From NCBI GenBank assembly GCA_014607495.2, contig CP053153.1, positions 7,130,001 through 7,194,000 on the forward strand: a stretch of 64,000 nucleotides of DNA. Reading direction: 5' to 3'. The stretch comes from Carposina sasakii. Taxonomy: Eukaryota; Arthropoda; Insecta; Lepidoptera; Carposinidae. The notes below the pieces were generated by a model that saw nothing but the letters and a program-made list of their open reading frames with translations, did not search any database and had not been told where the DNA came from. The translations under genes and the position numbers were made by a program. Below, piece after piece: positions 22,919 through 36,502 of the stretch. The first letter of the stretch is position 1. Each line of letters opens with the position of its first letter.

Positions 22919-25900
22919 TAGTTACAAATAAAATTAGATATGTAGTAACTAACATATTTCAGATACTTTCATATCAGAAGGCCTTTGTGTGATGGGTCTA
23001 TCATCTGCCCCCATTAATAAAATCGACCGAATCCGTGTCTATTACCAAATAAAGCATTATAATTAAAGAGTTCTAATTTGTAAATGTAGAGGACGACTAT
23101 ATAATTTGTCTGATTTATCCGCAAATTATACATAAAACAATGTAAATTATTCTACCATCATCTGGCGATGCGCACAATTGGGCGAAAACTCGTTAGAGAG
23201 TAAGTATATTCTTTGGGCTAAAATCATCGCGTGAAAATCGGACTATACTCATATTCGTCCCGGTAACCCTAAGTAGATATGTACAGCGCATAAAGATTTA
23301 TTATTAGACACCGCAACATAACATTAAGGGGCGCAGGTGGACTCCGCGTGCGTGCCAGTTAATATTTAATGTAACGTCTTAATGCTCCGCTACCCAATTA
23401 CGTTATACCGCGCATATTGTATCACATACTGATACTGTATCAGGGTGATTGCTGAGACCACAAACTGATTATATACGAGTATAGATAGTACGCTTATTCG
23501 GCTTTATCAATCGGCTATTGAGGGCTTTGTCGAATTGGGTCCAAATTGATAATTTATAGACTACAATTTCTATTTAGTAATTCCTTTTATTTTTATTATC
23601 ATAGAACTAGCTATTCCCAAATACTCCCCCAGAAGTAAAGTAGCATTCTTTGAATAGATGTCTTAAGTAATAAAATGCAAATCACGCTGCTGTATCAGAT
23701 AAGCTGTTAAATAAACGCGCTCAAATGCCATAAACTGGTCATTATAATTTTTCAGTTTATTCACGACACAACAATAAAAAGGTAATTTATGCACGGTCGT
23801 AACAGCTTGTAATATATGTCCAATATATTATATCTCTGCTACATGTATTCTGTTACCTTATTATGAACACATATTTATATGAGTGCGGGGAGTTCTAAAT
23901 CGGTCACGACATGGGTGGCGCGGCTGTCGTAAATCAAAGCAATTTGTTCCGAGAAATTTTGACCACAGCTTGATAAATCGTTAAAATTGTTTAAATAATG
24001 ATAGGTACCTATAATGTAATTTAGTGGCTTTGGCCAGTTAACGCGTTTCCGGGAAGCGAGAGCCCTTTTCAATTTCCCTGAATCTTTGATGACATTCTTT
24101 CCCATTATCGAGTCGTAAAATAAAGCTCATGTTTATTTTATTAGGCCTTGAAAGACAAATAGGGGAAAATACATAAATTTGCCTATTAGTTTTAAATTTT
24201 TATTCCAGTTAATCATATGAGCTTCCTTTTAGGTAAACATTAGTTCTTTGTCTAAACTAAAATAAAGGTCCAAAAACCAGGAAATAAAATCATCAAGATA
24301 CTTCGTGGGTGTCACCCTTTTCTCTTATGTACGGATTGGCGAAGGAGGAAACCCACAATCCTGGCAAATTCACCAACTGGACTGCCAGGCGCCTGCGCAA
24401 ATACCAGCACCAGATACAGTCCACTTCGAAGGTCTCCTACCAGCCTATTTCCACTTTTGTCCCTACATGAATTTCATATTTTTTTATTTTGATATTCATT
24501 ACCTTATAACTTTTTGTACAAAGACTTAAATACAAATATAGTTTGCTCGTTAGTTAAGTAATTTTTAATCAATATAACTACCCTCGCGTTCTCAAAGGCC
24601 ACGGTTAATCACAAAACAAAAGAATTTCCTTTCTTTTCAAATGTCCTTTTTTCTGTATTTTTTACGAAAACACGTTTGAACAATAGCTCGGATGAAACTA
24701 GTGACGCACATCCCTAGCAAGTGTAATATAGGTCGATGTTTGAGATAGGCCCTTCGACAGATTACCCTTGTAAGTCGGCTTCGAGTAATCTGATTTAAAA
24801 TGCATCGGCTAAGGGCTCCTGTCGACCTGACGCGCCCCGGCCTACCCCTGAGCTTCAAGTTATTAGATTTGAAGAGTTTCGCCTCTCCACCGCATCAATT
24901 TTCTACCTCCAACCAATTTCGAACGAAATTTAGTTAAACGGCACTACAGGTTTTGACAACCAACGGAAATTGATTCTGCCAAATTCGAAAGTAAAATGAT
25001 TCCGAAATAAAATATTAAAATCCTATGTAATACATATTACTGCAATGGGAATTTCTTTTAAAATTTCATATCTTACTTCAAACATACCTCAATCAAACAT
25101 AACTATATAATATTGGACTCTATTTGTTTATCTAATTGTCCACGTTTTAACTACGAAACGAAATATCAATTGAATTTGCCTAACAGACGTATAGTTACGC
25201 AACTACGTTAATCTAATACCCAGATAGGTACTACTTATAATTATTTACCATACAAATTACAATACAATGCAAAACACAGCTTACTGTTTCTGTTTCCGAC
25301 GACAACAATGTAGGAGACTATCGGAACTAACTTGCACTTTATTACGTCAATTAATTCCGGAACTGTTGCTGTACCATTAGTATTTAATCAAAGGCCAGCG
25401 GACTGTTTCTATTGTCTTCCACAGATCTTGGCGACGCTACAATTTCCAGTTAACACCATACATCACCCGCTCCGCACACAAGACGTGGCCGCTATTAAGT
25501 CATTAATTAAACAACTCAGACGCACACAATGACAGCTCTAAAGCCATCCGTCTCGCCCTTAAAGACTCATCTATAAAGTTCAATATTCCGTATTTGCAGA
25601 GGTTGAAGTTAATGGGGAAGCATTAGGAGGGGACCGACGGGCTCACAAACAAATAAAGCTACTCGTTAAATAAATCGCCACAGTCAAACATCGTCAGGAC
25701 CTTTCCGCACCTATACACTTGTGAATAAATAAACATAATAATCTCTTTAGCGCAATGAGCCACCATTGTATGTAATACTACGTAAATGAGGTATAAATGG
25801 GTGTTAACTTGATGTCGTATGTTGTTCCTTTAAAACATTTATTTTGTGAGAAACGCGGTAGTGGGTCAGCTGAAACGTGCGGTTTTTATTTTTTACTTAT

Positions 25901-27477
25901 GTAATGTATAGGTAGTAAACCCCAGCTGCACAACTGAACTGTAAAAGGAGAATAGTCACATCATACCCCACATTAAACTTTGACATAATGTGACTGATTA
26001 TTCATATCATGATATTAATGAAACTGTGAAGTTCCTTTTTATGACAGTTAGTGCACCTGGCACTAAAGAGCTGTTCTGCTAATTCATAAATTTCTACGGG
26101 TACGTAGGTACCATAAAATGTTAGGGGATACCTGTATCGAATCGCCACACGCAAGCACTATAAATAGATGCACAAACACAACAACCTAACTAATCTCGGT
26201 ATATAAAAACAAGTAATAACAACGTACCTATATGTAAATTTTTTGGCGCCTACGTAAAACAATCACAATGAAACCCCGTTTTACAAATTTTGTATACCTA
26301 CGTGTCATGTGCTGTATTAGTTCTAGCTTTATTAAATTAAATTCCTTTATGAGACAAGTGAATGAAGACATTCAGTCTAAACACATGCCAGGGTTGGGCA
26401 TCACTTTAGTCTCATGAAATTGAGGTCAGATAATATATAGTGTACGAAACAACTAGGCTATATAATCTTTTTTTGATGGCAACTGACAAGTGCTCGCTGC
26501 ATTCCATAGTTTTACTGCAGAGCATGGAAACAATTTTACAGGAGCATTTCGCTTCTTCACAAAATGCAGCTAATATTATCAGTTTGTTAGGGAAGGAAGC
26601 GTTTCACGTTTCGATTCGTACTTAAATTTCATGGACAAAATTCTAGTGTTTGAGACGTATGGATTCACCAATACATTAAGGAGCTCAACCGCGCGTTATG
26701 TATATGATGTAATCCAGAGTTAATGATGTAGGTTGCATAAGCGAGCCTTGATTCGGATTTGTACCTATGAGTAACTTTATTTATTTATCAAGGCAACACA
26801 ACAGACACAAAGTAAAAATATTTAACATCTCAGAACAGTACAGTTTTTACCATTACTTACTCGTAGTGTCCTAGGCGTGTATGCACAATTAATTAAGCTT
26901 AATCGAAACAGTAACATTACAAAAATTATACTAATATATTCCTGGTACCACTGCTATAAACTTACATACTATGTGCAACTGAATGCCAATACAGAAATTT
27001 TTGCTGGTAAATAATTATTTGAGATTTTTCCGGGGAATAGTGTTTACAATGGTTATTTCAAAATATATCGTAAAGTGATTATGCAAGTAAGATCGAAACT
27101 ATGTACAGAGCCATTATACATATACATAATATATTACGTAGTTATGTAGGTAGGTACTTACTTTATCATTTTGCTCTAAATAAATTCAAATATAAACTCA
27201 GATTATTGATTAAAATACTCGCCCGACAACACCCAGTTTCAATCACAAACAATCCATCAAGAGTTGGACATGGTTTATGATTTATTACGTTTCTTGGAAA
27301 ACAAGAGACAACAGTGAAATAACGAAATAATCCCGACGATGATTCTGCACGAAAACCGCAGGGATTTCATTTTAAGGCGATGTAACGAATAATTCTTCCA
27401 CGCGAAAATTATCACAAAGAAAAAAGTGAGATTCTCGGTGTCCGTCTAGTAAATGGAATGTCTTTGAAATAGTATAT
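22919..27477. other. About 4.6 kb without recognised genes
   Basis: AT-rich. None of the short frames (for example 24305-24529, 24637-24858, 25332-25532) shows a motif, signal peptide or family resemblance I can defend. Confidence 0.5.
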
Positions 27478-27811
27478 ATACTTGATTAAGCGGTGATAGC
27501 CTAGTGGTTAAGACGTGCACCTTCCAAGCGGGAGGCGTAAGTTCGATCCCAGTCACGGGCCTGTACCAATGAATTTATTTCGTGTACAGATTTTAATGTT
27601 GCAAAATTGTCACTTAGCTCGTGCCTCGGAAAGCACGTAAAACCGTTGGTCCTGCGCCTGATCTCTCTCCGGTCGTGACGGCTTTCCGTCCTATCAGACT
27701 ATGAGAGTGAGGGAATCACTTGTGCACTATAATATCTCCTGCGTACCTGGCCAATAGAGATTGGTCGCCTTGGCCGAAATACGGCCGGAGATCATCATCA
27801 TCATACTTGAT
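27478..27811 (+). mobile_element. tRNA-derived SINE with target-site duplication
   Basis: The tRNA-like head has a Pol III box A (TAGCCTAGTGGTTAAGACGT) and box B (GTTCGATCCC). A SINE body follows (CCTGATCTCTCTCCGGTCGT, TATGAGAGTGAGGGAATCAC) and it ends in ATCATCATCATC. A perfect 9-bp direct repeat, ATACTTGAT, flanks it (27478-27486 and 27803-27811), so the insertion is complete and fairly young. Mobilisation would need a LINE partner. It is not a functional tRNA gene. Confidence 0.88.
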
Positions 27812-28064
27812 GCCAAAAGACATACATATTACGCAGCAAATTAAAAACCAACGGCAAAATATTTAGGTACAAAAACAGGTTATAACATCATTATTTTGTT
27901 TAAATAATATTGTTTCACTATAAAAATTAATATTCAAAATAACAATAATTAATTAATATAGAATTCATTAATTTCGCAACGCAACTATAATTATAATTAA
28001 GGAAGCCAAATATTTCATAACATATTCTATTAAACTTATTTCCATTAATTAATCTATCCTATTT
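27812..28064. other. No gene seen
   Basis: AT-rich spacer of about 250 bp. Confidence 0.5.
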
Positions 28065-28536
28065 ATACAGGGTGTTTGTGACAAATACTGAGATCCTGAA
28101 CAAGTACCATTGTTTTGAGTTACTTATACGACAGTGTTATTACTCGCAGGAAATAAATTTTTGATTTGATTATACGGAATGTTTGCTTTCCGCGCCAATT
28201 GTATGGGGCGATCCTGTGACTAGTTAAATATAAAAAAATTCTGATACATTGCTATTTTTTGGATCACTTGTGTTTCTCCTTTGGGGTTGAACAATTAATT
28301 GAAGTTTTTTGAAAGCAATTTTTTTCTAAATCATTCAAACGTAAAAAATTTATTTTTATGTCATTATTTAAGGCCTGCTTAAATGAACCACACAATTTTT
28401 TTTTTTCTAAAAAAATGAAAAATAACTCGGAAAATTTTAGAATTTTCCTGAGAAAATTTTCACTGGTTTTCATCTCAGAATCATGGTCTTAAGTCACCAT
28501 ACCAATATTTGCCTGGCTGTCACAAACGTCCTGTAT
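28065..28536. mobile_element. Non-autonomous TIR element (family M2)
   Basis: Ends read ATACAGGGTGTTTGTGACA at the left and TGTCACAAACGTCCTGTAT at the right. They form an inverted repeat of about 19 bp with two mismatches. There is no transposase. A related copy starts at 35516, sharing GTGACAGCCAGGCAAATA and GAAAATTTTC segments. The 69-codon minus frame inside is a shadow. Superfamily unknown. Confidence 0.65.
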
Positions 28537-29348
28537 ATGTACAAAATAAAATTACACCAAACTGTGTAAAATAAATACTAACGGAAGCCACAACAGCCTT
28601 AACAGACAAAAAGTTCGGTTTATTTTATACTTCATTATTTTCGCCTCTACCGTCTCGCCTGCCCACAGGGATTTAGAAAATGTTCTATTTTAATGTAATT
28701 CATTGTCGCAAGATCATTATTGTTATAAATAAGATTATTTACAAAAAAATACTAGGTATTATGTGTTTGCTTTAAGAATGTGAATTTGATATATCAATTC
28801 CACAAACAAGACGAGAGTAACAGAATAATTTACGTTGATATTATCTTCCTACAAAGTAAGTGCTCAAGTTAAAAACTTGTTTAATTAGGCAACGGAATTA
28901 TTTCCCTAAACTTAAATTCAATTACTTAGGTGTACCGTAACAACTATAACAAACTTAAACTAAAAGCCATTTAAACTCTAAGTTAGAAACATAATTTAAA
29001 ACTAGAACCCGAGCACACCAGCTAAACCGATCAGGTTCTGTTATTTTATAATAACTTAAACACTTAGAACGGGAGTTTTGCAACGAACTACAAGAACCTA
29101 TACACGCCTCGTGCTGAATAAACAAGAATTACACACAAAGTTCATTTAATAGATGCATAATTGATTATTTACTGGAATGTGCAAAGCGTCGAACCAAGCG
29201 GTAGACTCACCCCCTCCCACGTAGGACTTAATGAAATGTGGGTATAATTTGCACACTTCTGCCCAAACTCTTTGGGGGATAATAATCTTTCGGCGTGACT
29301 TGTCATTGACATAAATTCAAATCAAACTGGTAATCAATAATTTTTTTA
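28537..29348. other. No gene seen
   Basis: AT-rich sequence without supported features. Confidence 0.5.
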
Positions 29349-30014
29349 AAACGAAAAACCGACTTCCTCCCAAAGCTCGAGCCTACTAAAGTAAAATTTT
29401 ACTAAAGGGAAAATATATATTGCGTTAAGCCGTGTACGACGTTTAGAAGGCATAATATCAGATTTATGTGCCAGCAAATGATTAAATAGGCCACATGACA
29501 AAAGAGAGAAATGACTAGGCTTTGAAACATTACGTCTGACAATATATAGGCAACATATAATTACACTCCTTCTTCCCGTTCTGTTCCCAATCATTTGGGG
29601 TCGGTGCAATATGTAGGTACTCTTCTTTCAGTCATCCCTATTATCCGTCATCTCGTTATTCTCATGTCTACCTCTTCCTCTATAACCATCTTACTTCGGA
29701 CACGGCTTAACGCAACATATAATTACATGACTTAACACAATTATCTTCATCTTCATAAGCCTATTGCAGTCCACTACTGGACGTAGGCTTCCCCTGCCAT
29801 AAGGGGATTTTGTTACTAAAAAGTTCCACTATCTGTTTTTCGGCGGCTCCATCATCAGACCCTCGTTTCCTTTATATTATGTGTAGCTGACCAAAATTCT
29901 CTATAAAAATCTAAAAACGGACTACTCGTGCCTATTATATTTGAGGTAACACACATAAAATAAAATAAACATACCGACGAATTGATAACCTCTCTTTTTG
30001 AAGTCGGTTAAAAA
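29349..30014. repeat. Composite repeat with nested 5'-truncated LINE piece
   Basis: ACCGACTTC occurs near the left end and, inverted, near the right end, as in a repeat family I recognise from insects. Inside, GCAACATATAATTACA is duplicated at 29550-29565 and 29712-29727. The pair encloses about 146 bp (containing CAATCATTTGGGGTCGG) that looks like a minus-strand LINE 3' fragment with its target duplication. A minus-strand tail of the GAT-repeat family follows at 29738-29812. TTGCGTTAAGCCGTGT (29420-29435) recurs inverted at 29700-29715. Confidence 0.5.
29738..29812 (-). mobile_element. 3' fragment of the GAT-tailed repeat
   Basis: Minus strand reads GAAGCCTACGTCCAGTAGTG followed by GACTGCAATAGGCTTATGAA and a degenerate GAT/GAA tail. 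It matches the 3' end of the copy at 8907-9182. Confidence 0.6.
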
Positions 30015-30411
30015 GCATCTTATACAAAACATATTACAGCATAGAATTTTATCTTAAAGTAAATTAACCTCCCACAATACGTACTAATTAGAAGACATAC
30101 AGCTCTAAAACTGCAAGTTAAACGACGTAAAACATAAATAAATTGCTAGCACACATGTACTGGTACTGTACGATAGAGATATTCCGACACAACATGTAAT
30201 GTAAGCTCACGTCTGTGCCCGCCGTCTCGCACGTTAATGTATCTACTGAAGCCTAAAATAGGGGTTTGGTTTGACTGACATATAATTACTTTATTATTTT
30301 TCTGGCATAATTTGCTAATAATACAGACTTTTTTGTATTTAAGTTCATTTGAAATGAAGGATATAGGTATCTTGTTCTTTTACAATGGGTATTTAAAATC
30401 TATGTATACCG
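30015..30411. other. No gene seen
   Basis: AT-rich spacer. Confidence 0.5.
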
Positions 30412-30780
30412 ATACAGGATGTTTTTTGGTCGTCAACGTTCCCGAATACTATGCAATCTTCTCATATATGGAAGCATACCTGGGAAGTGTCTGGTTCCCC
30501 AGATATTAGGGTCCAAAGTTGAGTGAATAGACTGCGTTTTTCTTCATAAATACACATAGACGCGCGTGCTAAGAGTTTTTCACGAGAAATAATTTATATC
30601 TGTCTTTAAATGATCTAACATCTAAAATAAACACTGAACACTATAAATTTCGCCTGATCAAGTAATTAAAAAAAAAAAACAAAAAAAATAAAACGTTTCC
30701 CAACATTTTTATGGCATAAACTTACTTTATTTGATGTATAGAGTACGTACCCTTCATTAAATCGAAATAACACCCCGTAT
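30412..30780 (-). mobile_element. Diverged copy of TIR element family M3
   Basis: Reverse-oriented relative of the tandem pair at 62830-63601. It has GGTCGTCAACGTTCCCGA, GGAAGCATACCTGGGAAGTG and TAGGGTCCAAAGTTGAGTGA in the opposite order, and ends ATACAGGAT and ACCCCGTAT. Its sequence is clearly more diverged than the pair. No open frame of note. Confidence 0.7.
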
Positions 30781-32189
30781 AGTCTCTTTAAATTCTCTTT
30801 AAGACAACGAGCTCTACAATCAGTTCCCGTATTAGGTCTATCACAATTTTAAAGTTAATTAATCTTGTCTTTCAATAAAAAGTATATAAGCAATCTTGAC
30901 CATTTACTTTAATTTTCAAGCCAAAAACACCTAGGTATATTATTAAGAAACTAGGTAGGCATTTATATACTTGGACGCGATAATTGGACTAATAAGGCAA
31001 GAGATTATCTTATTTAATTAACGTAATGGAAATGTTTTGTAATTATATAAAAATCTCCACCAACGGCCTTTTCAGTACACATAATTAATGTTGAAAAAAA
31101 AAATTTAAACAGTTCTTGGCGAAATCGTGAATTCAGTGCTTTAACTTTTAACGAGAGTTCTACTTCGCGCTGCACATAATAAGATAATATTTTAGGAGTC
31201 GGGGCGCAGGTGACTGTCGTGCCACATTGGATCCTTTATTTCATGGCCGCCATTCTAAATCTGATGTCACATCTTTGAATAGGCCGCTAACACGATAGGC
31301 GTATCTCGCATCGCAAGTGTTTTCCAACACCCGCTCAATCTATTTGACTGATGAAAAAATCGGCCCTTAGTAAATAGGTAAGTAATTAAAGTCCCTGTAT
31401 ACCTATGTGAGAAAGAGATGATTGTCTAATATACAAAAACCCTAATCATAAAATCATTTTTATTATACGATACTGTAATGCCATCAGGCGGATGAAACGC
31501 TCGAAGCTCCCATATATCACTGTTCAGTATCCATTTATTATTACTTTCACCGCAGTGTGGTTGATATGGGATATTATACTTGGAAAACATATTGGATTAT
31601 AGATATTGTACACGCGCATTAAATTAAACTTATTTTGTAAGTGCCAGTTGACTTATATATCTTAAATATTTAATTGTATCAGGCGTCACTATTCGTAAGT
31701 TCAAATTTCCATTGAGGGGTCGCCCACCACCGGGCCCTACACCCTCCGCTGACCCTCGGATCTGCCGACTCATGGTCACGAACACAAGACACTACTATCG
31801 CAACGAGAAGCTAGATCCAAGCACCTAGCATGCAACTATAAATACATAGCTGTTAATCCGAAAACCAATTAAAATTTTTAATCGACATATGTTTCGCCAA
31901 CACCCGTGGCATCATCAGGATTAGTTTTCCATGTTAGTTCTAATTACCAACTAACTAACAACTAAAACCAATGCATTGCAAATCATTTAAGTATAATTAT
32001 ATAACTTAGTTTGTGTGACGTTCCCTCTATATGTACTTCATAAATTTTATGTCATAATCTCATATTATCGCACTTGTATGACGTATTGGTGAATCAATGA
32101 ATATTTTGCTTCATCAAGTTTGTATAATTCATTACTGTAGGTACTCGTAAAAATATTTACTCACAGTATATATTATATATGTGATATAT
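30781..32189. other. About 1.4 kb without genes
   Basis: No gene. A segment near 31862-31925 (AATTAAAATTTTTAATCGAC, CCCGTGGCATCATCAGGA) resembles a dispersed insect repeat, but its limits are unclear. Confidence 0.4.
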
Positions 32190-33008
32190 ATGTTGTGGCC
32201 ATATTGTTAAATTGATAATTTAATGAAATGGTCGAGCATTTCATGAAGTGGTCGCATTTCATGAAGTGGCCAATTCAATTTGACCTGATCATTAAATCGT
32301 CTACATTTCACGATTTTGTCATCCACGTTTGGCCAAATCGTATTAACAGGGTGTCCATAAAATCCGAATGTGGTAAGAGCTTACACCATATATAAGTATA
32401 CCATAAGGTATGATGGTATGATTTTTTTTGCTATTATTTATGTGATATTTTCACAATATAATATTTAAAAACATAAAAGACTTTACAAAAGCGATTCGCA
32501 TCTGGCACATCGCCGGACGCTGCCTGGGCACGCTCGCTCCGCTCGCTCGGCTCGTGCGTCATTTGTCATAGTCTAACCTAACCTAACCTATCGTAATCTA
32601 AGGTTTTTGTTTAACAATATTATTATAAACCACCATTAAGTCTAATATACATTATACAATATAATACACTATCCGTGAACTTCTTCTGCATAGTCACCCT
32701 ACTCACTTTAATTTGTTTTATAACCTAAAAAGAAAAATCCGCCATCTTCACACATAAATAAAACGCGCGCAGCGCCTCTACCGGTGATTCATGTAACTAT
32801 TTTACGATATGATCAATAATCTTGACCACTTCATGAAATGATCGGGCGTTTAGTTGCCCATATCGAGAAACGATTTTTAATCATCGATCTGCCCAAACCA
32901 TATCATGATGTGGCCAATAGACAGTTGAACTTTTCATGAAATGCGACCATTTCATGAAATGCTCGACCATTTCATGAAATGATCAATTCTACGATATGGC
33001 CACGACAT
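32190..33008. mobile_element. TIR element with repeated ATTTCATGAAATG motifs
   Basis: Left end ATGTTGTGGCCATATTGT and right end ACGATATGGCCACGACAT form an imperfect inverted repeat. Inside both ends lie arrays of CATTTCATGAAATGGTCG-type palindromic motifs (two to three at each side), a classic subterminal-repeat layout for transposase binding. There is no transposase, so it is non-autonomous. The interior holds CTCGCTCCGCTCGCTCGGCT and three CCTAA units. An AT-dinucleotide run flanks both ends. Superfamily not determined. Confidence 0.7.
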
Positions 33009-33020
33009 ATATATATATTT

Positions 33021-33268
33021 GACGACCGATTGGTGTAGTTGGTAGTGGCCCTGCCTGCGACGCCATAGGTCCTGGGTTCGAATCCCGGTAGGTGCAATTT
33101 GATATGATGAATATCGATATTTGTTTCCGAGTCATGGATGTTTCTATATTAATCTATGTATTATCTATGTATTTATATACCGTTGCTTAGTACCCTCGAC
33201 ACAAGACCTTAGGGATCTTAGTGTGGGGCTAAGTTAATGTGTTGTGAAAAAAAAATTAAAAAATGCTA
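33021..33268 (+). mobile_element. tRNA-derived SINE (second family)
   Basis: The tRNA-like head has box A (TGGTGTAGTTGGTAGTGG) and box B (GGGTTCGAATCCC). A body follows with GTTTCCGAGTCATGGATGTT and CAAGACCTTAGGGATCTTAG, ending in an A-rich tail. A 3' part of the same family is on the minus strand at about 57080-57170. It is adjacent to the TIR element on its left. Confidence 0.8.
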
Positions 33269-33639
33269 TATACCTATATATTATATCACAGTTATCTGAC
33301 TCGAAAAGTTTCAATATCGTATGTATGACCAAAACTGATCGTTATTTACCTATGGGTGCCTCGCTAACTGTTTTATAATAAAAAAATAAACTAAACGGAA
33401 TATTTCCAACCTTTCAATATTTATGAAGATGAAAAAATACACCTCCACGTGCACTAATATAATAAGCTTAATCACACTCGTGAGAGGTTACGTTTAATAA
33501 ATTATTCACCTCCGTAATCATCACCAATTTTACTCTCTATTTTCATCCGTGAAGTATTTCGCATTTATCGCGCCTAGGAATGTCTTGAATATTACCAGCA
33601 ACAGATAATTTGATTTTGGTCTAAATTTCGACTGAAGTA

Positions 33640-33862
33640 TCACATTCTAAATCACATTATTCTGTAACTAGATTGTGACTAGACGGAACAACACAACGTG
33701 ACACAGAAATATCGTCGACCAGCCTCACTGACGCCGCCAATTGGAAGATTAGAAATTGGATGAACGTTTAAGCCACAAATAAAATATGTCATAGTTATAA
33801 AATAGCTGAGAAGGCAGTGCGTGAGATGCTACGGCGCGTAGCAGCTACGAGTGCTACGAGCT
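33640..33862 (-). repeat. Dispersed repeat R1, minus copy
   Basis: Read on the minus strand, this segment shares GACGATATTTCTGTGTCACG, GTGAGGCTGG, TTCATCCAATTTC, ATATTTTATTT and the GTAGCAGCTACGAGTGCTACG motif, in the same order, with 51355-51660 on the plus strand. No coding function recognised. Confidence 0.65.
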
Positions 33863-34668
33863 ACGGAAAATCACCAACCAAGACGTGTACTCAACGAGAC
33901 GCTTACAAAACCTCCTAATTTCTGTAGACAAAATACCTACATACATATTCCCAAAATACCTACATACGTACCCAAATATGTGGGAGCCAGAAATGCAGGA
34001 TCGTGAAGGAAACCCTACGGCCACGTTTAAGTTATAAGTTATTACGTGATAAGTTGCTAGCTCATCACCTGAGAGAACAGCCCTCATAGTCGACTCGATG
34101 AATGCACGGAAGATGTAGCCGATGTATTTTAGTGAAGCCCCGCATCAACACAGGTACCTGCTACAACACCTGTAGATCAATTTTCCAGTACGCGAAAAAA
34201 TCAAAAGTAGAGCTCAATTATTTTAGAAGTATTCAGGTTTTAAAAAGGTGCAAATAGTTGGATGGACGAATGAATTCACTGTGATAAGAGATTATCATTC
34301 TTCATTTTATATTCTCTAATAATATATTCTCGTCATAATGACCAATTTCTCTACGAAAATAAAATCTAAATGTGCACTTTTCAACATGAATTACAGGTAA
34401 ATAAGAACTCGTCATGAACAATTGTGATACATTCCCAAATTTGCCATGGAAACGTATTTTCCAAATGAAAATAATCAAGTACCCTATTGTTTACAACCCG
34501 CATAGTGCTCGTATCGATCAAGTCCCGGCCTCGCTATTATTAACAAAAGGGTTTAACTTGCCCCATTTTGCGGATTTATTAGTAGAAAACTGAATTCAGT
34601 TCAAGTACATTCGCTTCTGTCACTACCTGAATTAAGATAATAAGTATTATTTGTATATGTATGTCTAA
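33863..34668. other. No gene seen
   Basis: AT-rich. A minus-strand frame at 33854-34087 has no motif I recognise. Confidence 0.5.
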
Positions 34669-34809
34669 GGGCCGATTATTCTAAATGTCGGATAATCTAT
34701 CAGAAGAATATAGTTGATGCTGTCTTTCTCTAAACCTTGGATCATGATAGAGACAGCATCAACTTTATTCTTCAGATAGACTATCTGACGTTTGGAAAAA
34801 TCAGACTTA
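34669..34809. mobile_element. Palindromic MITE, best copy (family M1)
   Basis: An imperfect inverted repeat of about 140 bp. The left half has GTCGGATAATCTATCAG, AGTTGATGCTGTCTTTCTCT; the right half has the complementary AGAGACAGCATCAACTTTAT and GATAGACTATCTGACG. Other copies are at 820-939 and 54043-54177. Non-coding. Confidence 0.75.
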
Positions 34810-35515
34810 AACCAGTTAAAATCATACAATATGTTATCATAAATTATATTGGACATGGCTCTCATTATCATGTTCACCGGCTGAATTAGAAATACGATAC
34901 GCTTAGAGACTAAAATCACTGACGTCTAGCACAAAGCTGCCAATCAAATAAATACGAATATGTCGGACAGAATGTGTGACCGTCACATACCGCACTAATA
35001 TTTGACAACGTTGTACGATGGTGTGGATGGCGTGGTGATAAGCTTATCGAAATATATTACCCGAAACTAATGCTAGAAAACCCCGACACATGTAATGAGG
35101 CCATTAAAAAAATATATGCTAGAAAACACAAAATAGCAAACAATTACTATTACAAAAAAAATAAGTAAGTAAATGTAATATTTAACAAATTACTCAAAAC
35201 AGTTAATCCAAAAAGAAACAAATTGAAATATAACTACTACAAAATTATTTTAAACTCAATTTCGTAAACACGGCGCACCCAGTTCATTAATTTCTTATCA
35301 AAGGATAAAAGGGACCTTTATACCTTAACAACCTATTCTTATTTAAAGATAAATATTAATAATAACTCAGTTAGTTACATCAGTTCAATTCTCGTTAAAT
35401 AATTAAGTAAATCTAAATCACTTCTGGGTAAGAAGGGAAATAAGATCAAACAAACGCTACTGAATCAAAACAAATGTTTCACTTTCTGCTCATAAATTAA
35501 AATATTACAATTATT
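34810..35515. other. No gene seen
   Basis: AT-rich spacer. Confidence 0.5.
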
Positions 35516-35720
35516 CAGGGTGTCTGTGACAGCCAGGCAAATATAAATACCATGACTTCAGAGCATGATTCTATGTTGAAAAACACTGAAAATTTTCGTA
35601 GGAAAATTTTCATTTTTTTTTCATATTTTCAGGATAAAAAGAGTTTAGATCGTTTAATTAGGCCTTAGATAGTGACTTAAAAATAAAATTTTAACCAAAA
35701 GACGAGATCCAAAAAAATAT
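35516..35720. mobile_element. Truncated copy of TIR element family M2
   Basis: Starts CAGGGTGTCTGTGACAGCC and follows the inverse of the right half of 28065-28536 (AGCCAGGCAAATA, GAAAATTTTCGTAGGAAAAT). It loses similarity after about 200 bp, and no matching second terminus was found. Confidence 0.55.
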
Positions 35721-35946
35721 ACTTAATATAGATGTTTCTCGGGGCTGTAAAATTCGGAGTTTTCAAGCCGGTCCGGCTTGAACAAGGCAGTTTAAACGGT
35801 TTCCCATGTCAGCCATGTCACGGGGCCGCGCCGCCGGCCGATGACAGGTTTTATTTGAACAATTGGGCGTCATGCCTCTTATTTTGTCGATTTCTTTCTT
35901 TATTCTAGTTTAATCTCTTGTATGTAAACTACAAAATATGTTTTAA

Positions 35947-36127
35947 CTAGCTATTGCCCGCAACTTCGTGTGAACTTTACATTGGCAGTCCATGTTATTT
36001 ATTCTCCGTGCTCTGAACTACCTATTTATTATGTAGGTATGCAACAATCCATGATAATTGGTTGAGTAAATAAAGCGTAAATAGGTAACAAACTAACAAA
36101 CAAACTTACTTTTGCATTTATAATGTC
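35947..36127 (+). mobile_element. RTE-like tail fragment (CTAGCTATTGCCCGC family)
   Basis: Begins CTAGCTATTGCCCGCAACTT. It ends with AACAAACTAACAAACAAACT and TTTGCATTTATAATGTCAG, the layout of common insect RTE-type LINE tails. Not the same family as the GTGGACGCCCGCG copies. Confidence 0.5.
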
Positions 36128-36502
36128 AGTTGGGATTGATATACTCGTAGTAGAACAGTAGGTACAGCTAGTTGTATGGAATAGGGTCGTTTACAGTATT
36201 TTACAACATATTAAATATTTCGTTTATAAATATGGTCACAAAACAAAAGTTGCTGTAAATGATGCAGGTGGACATGTGATGTTATAATTTTCAATTAATT
36301 TTACATTTGAAAAATGGACTTGCCCACTTAACTTTGAAGGCTTCTCATTTGGACACATAATGAAATTGTAATTTTACAGATAGGTATGATTTTAATTATT
36401 TATTCTGATAACAATAGGATGTTATTATGATTCAACCATATGAAAATTCCCCATTATAGCTAACAAGTGGTAAATAAAATAAATACAACTCTTCCCCTTT
36501 AC

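Noticed and set aside
32570..32592. Interstitial telomere (CCTAA units)
   Set aside because: Only three units inside a transposable element; too short to indicate a telomere-derived site.
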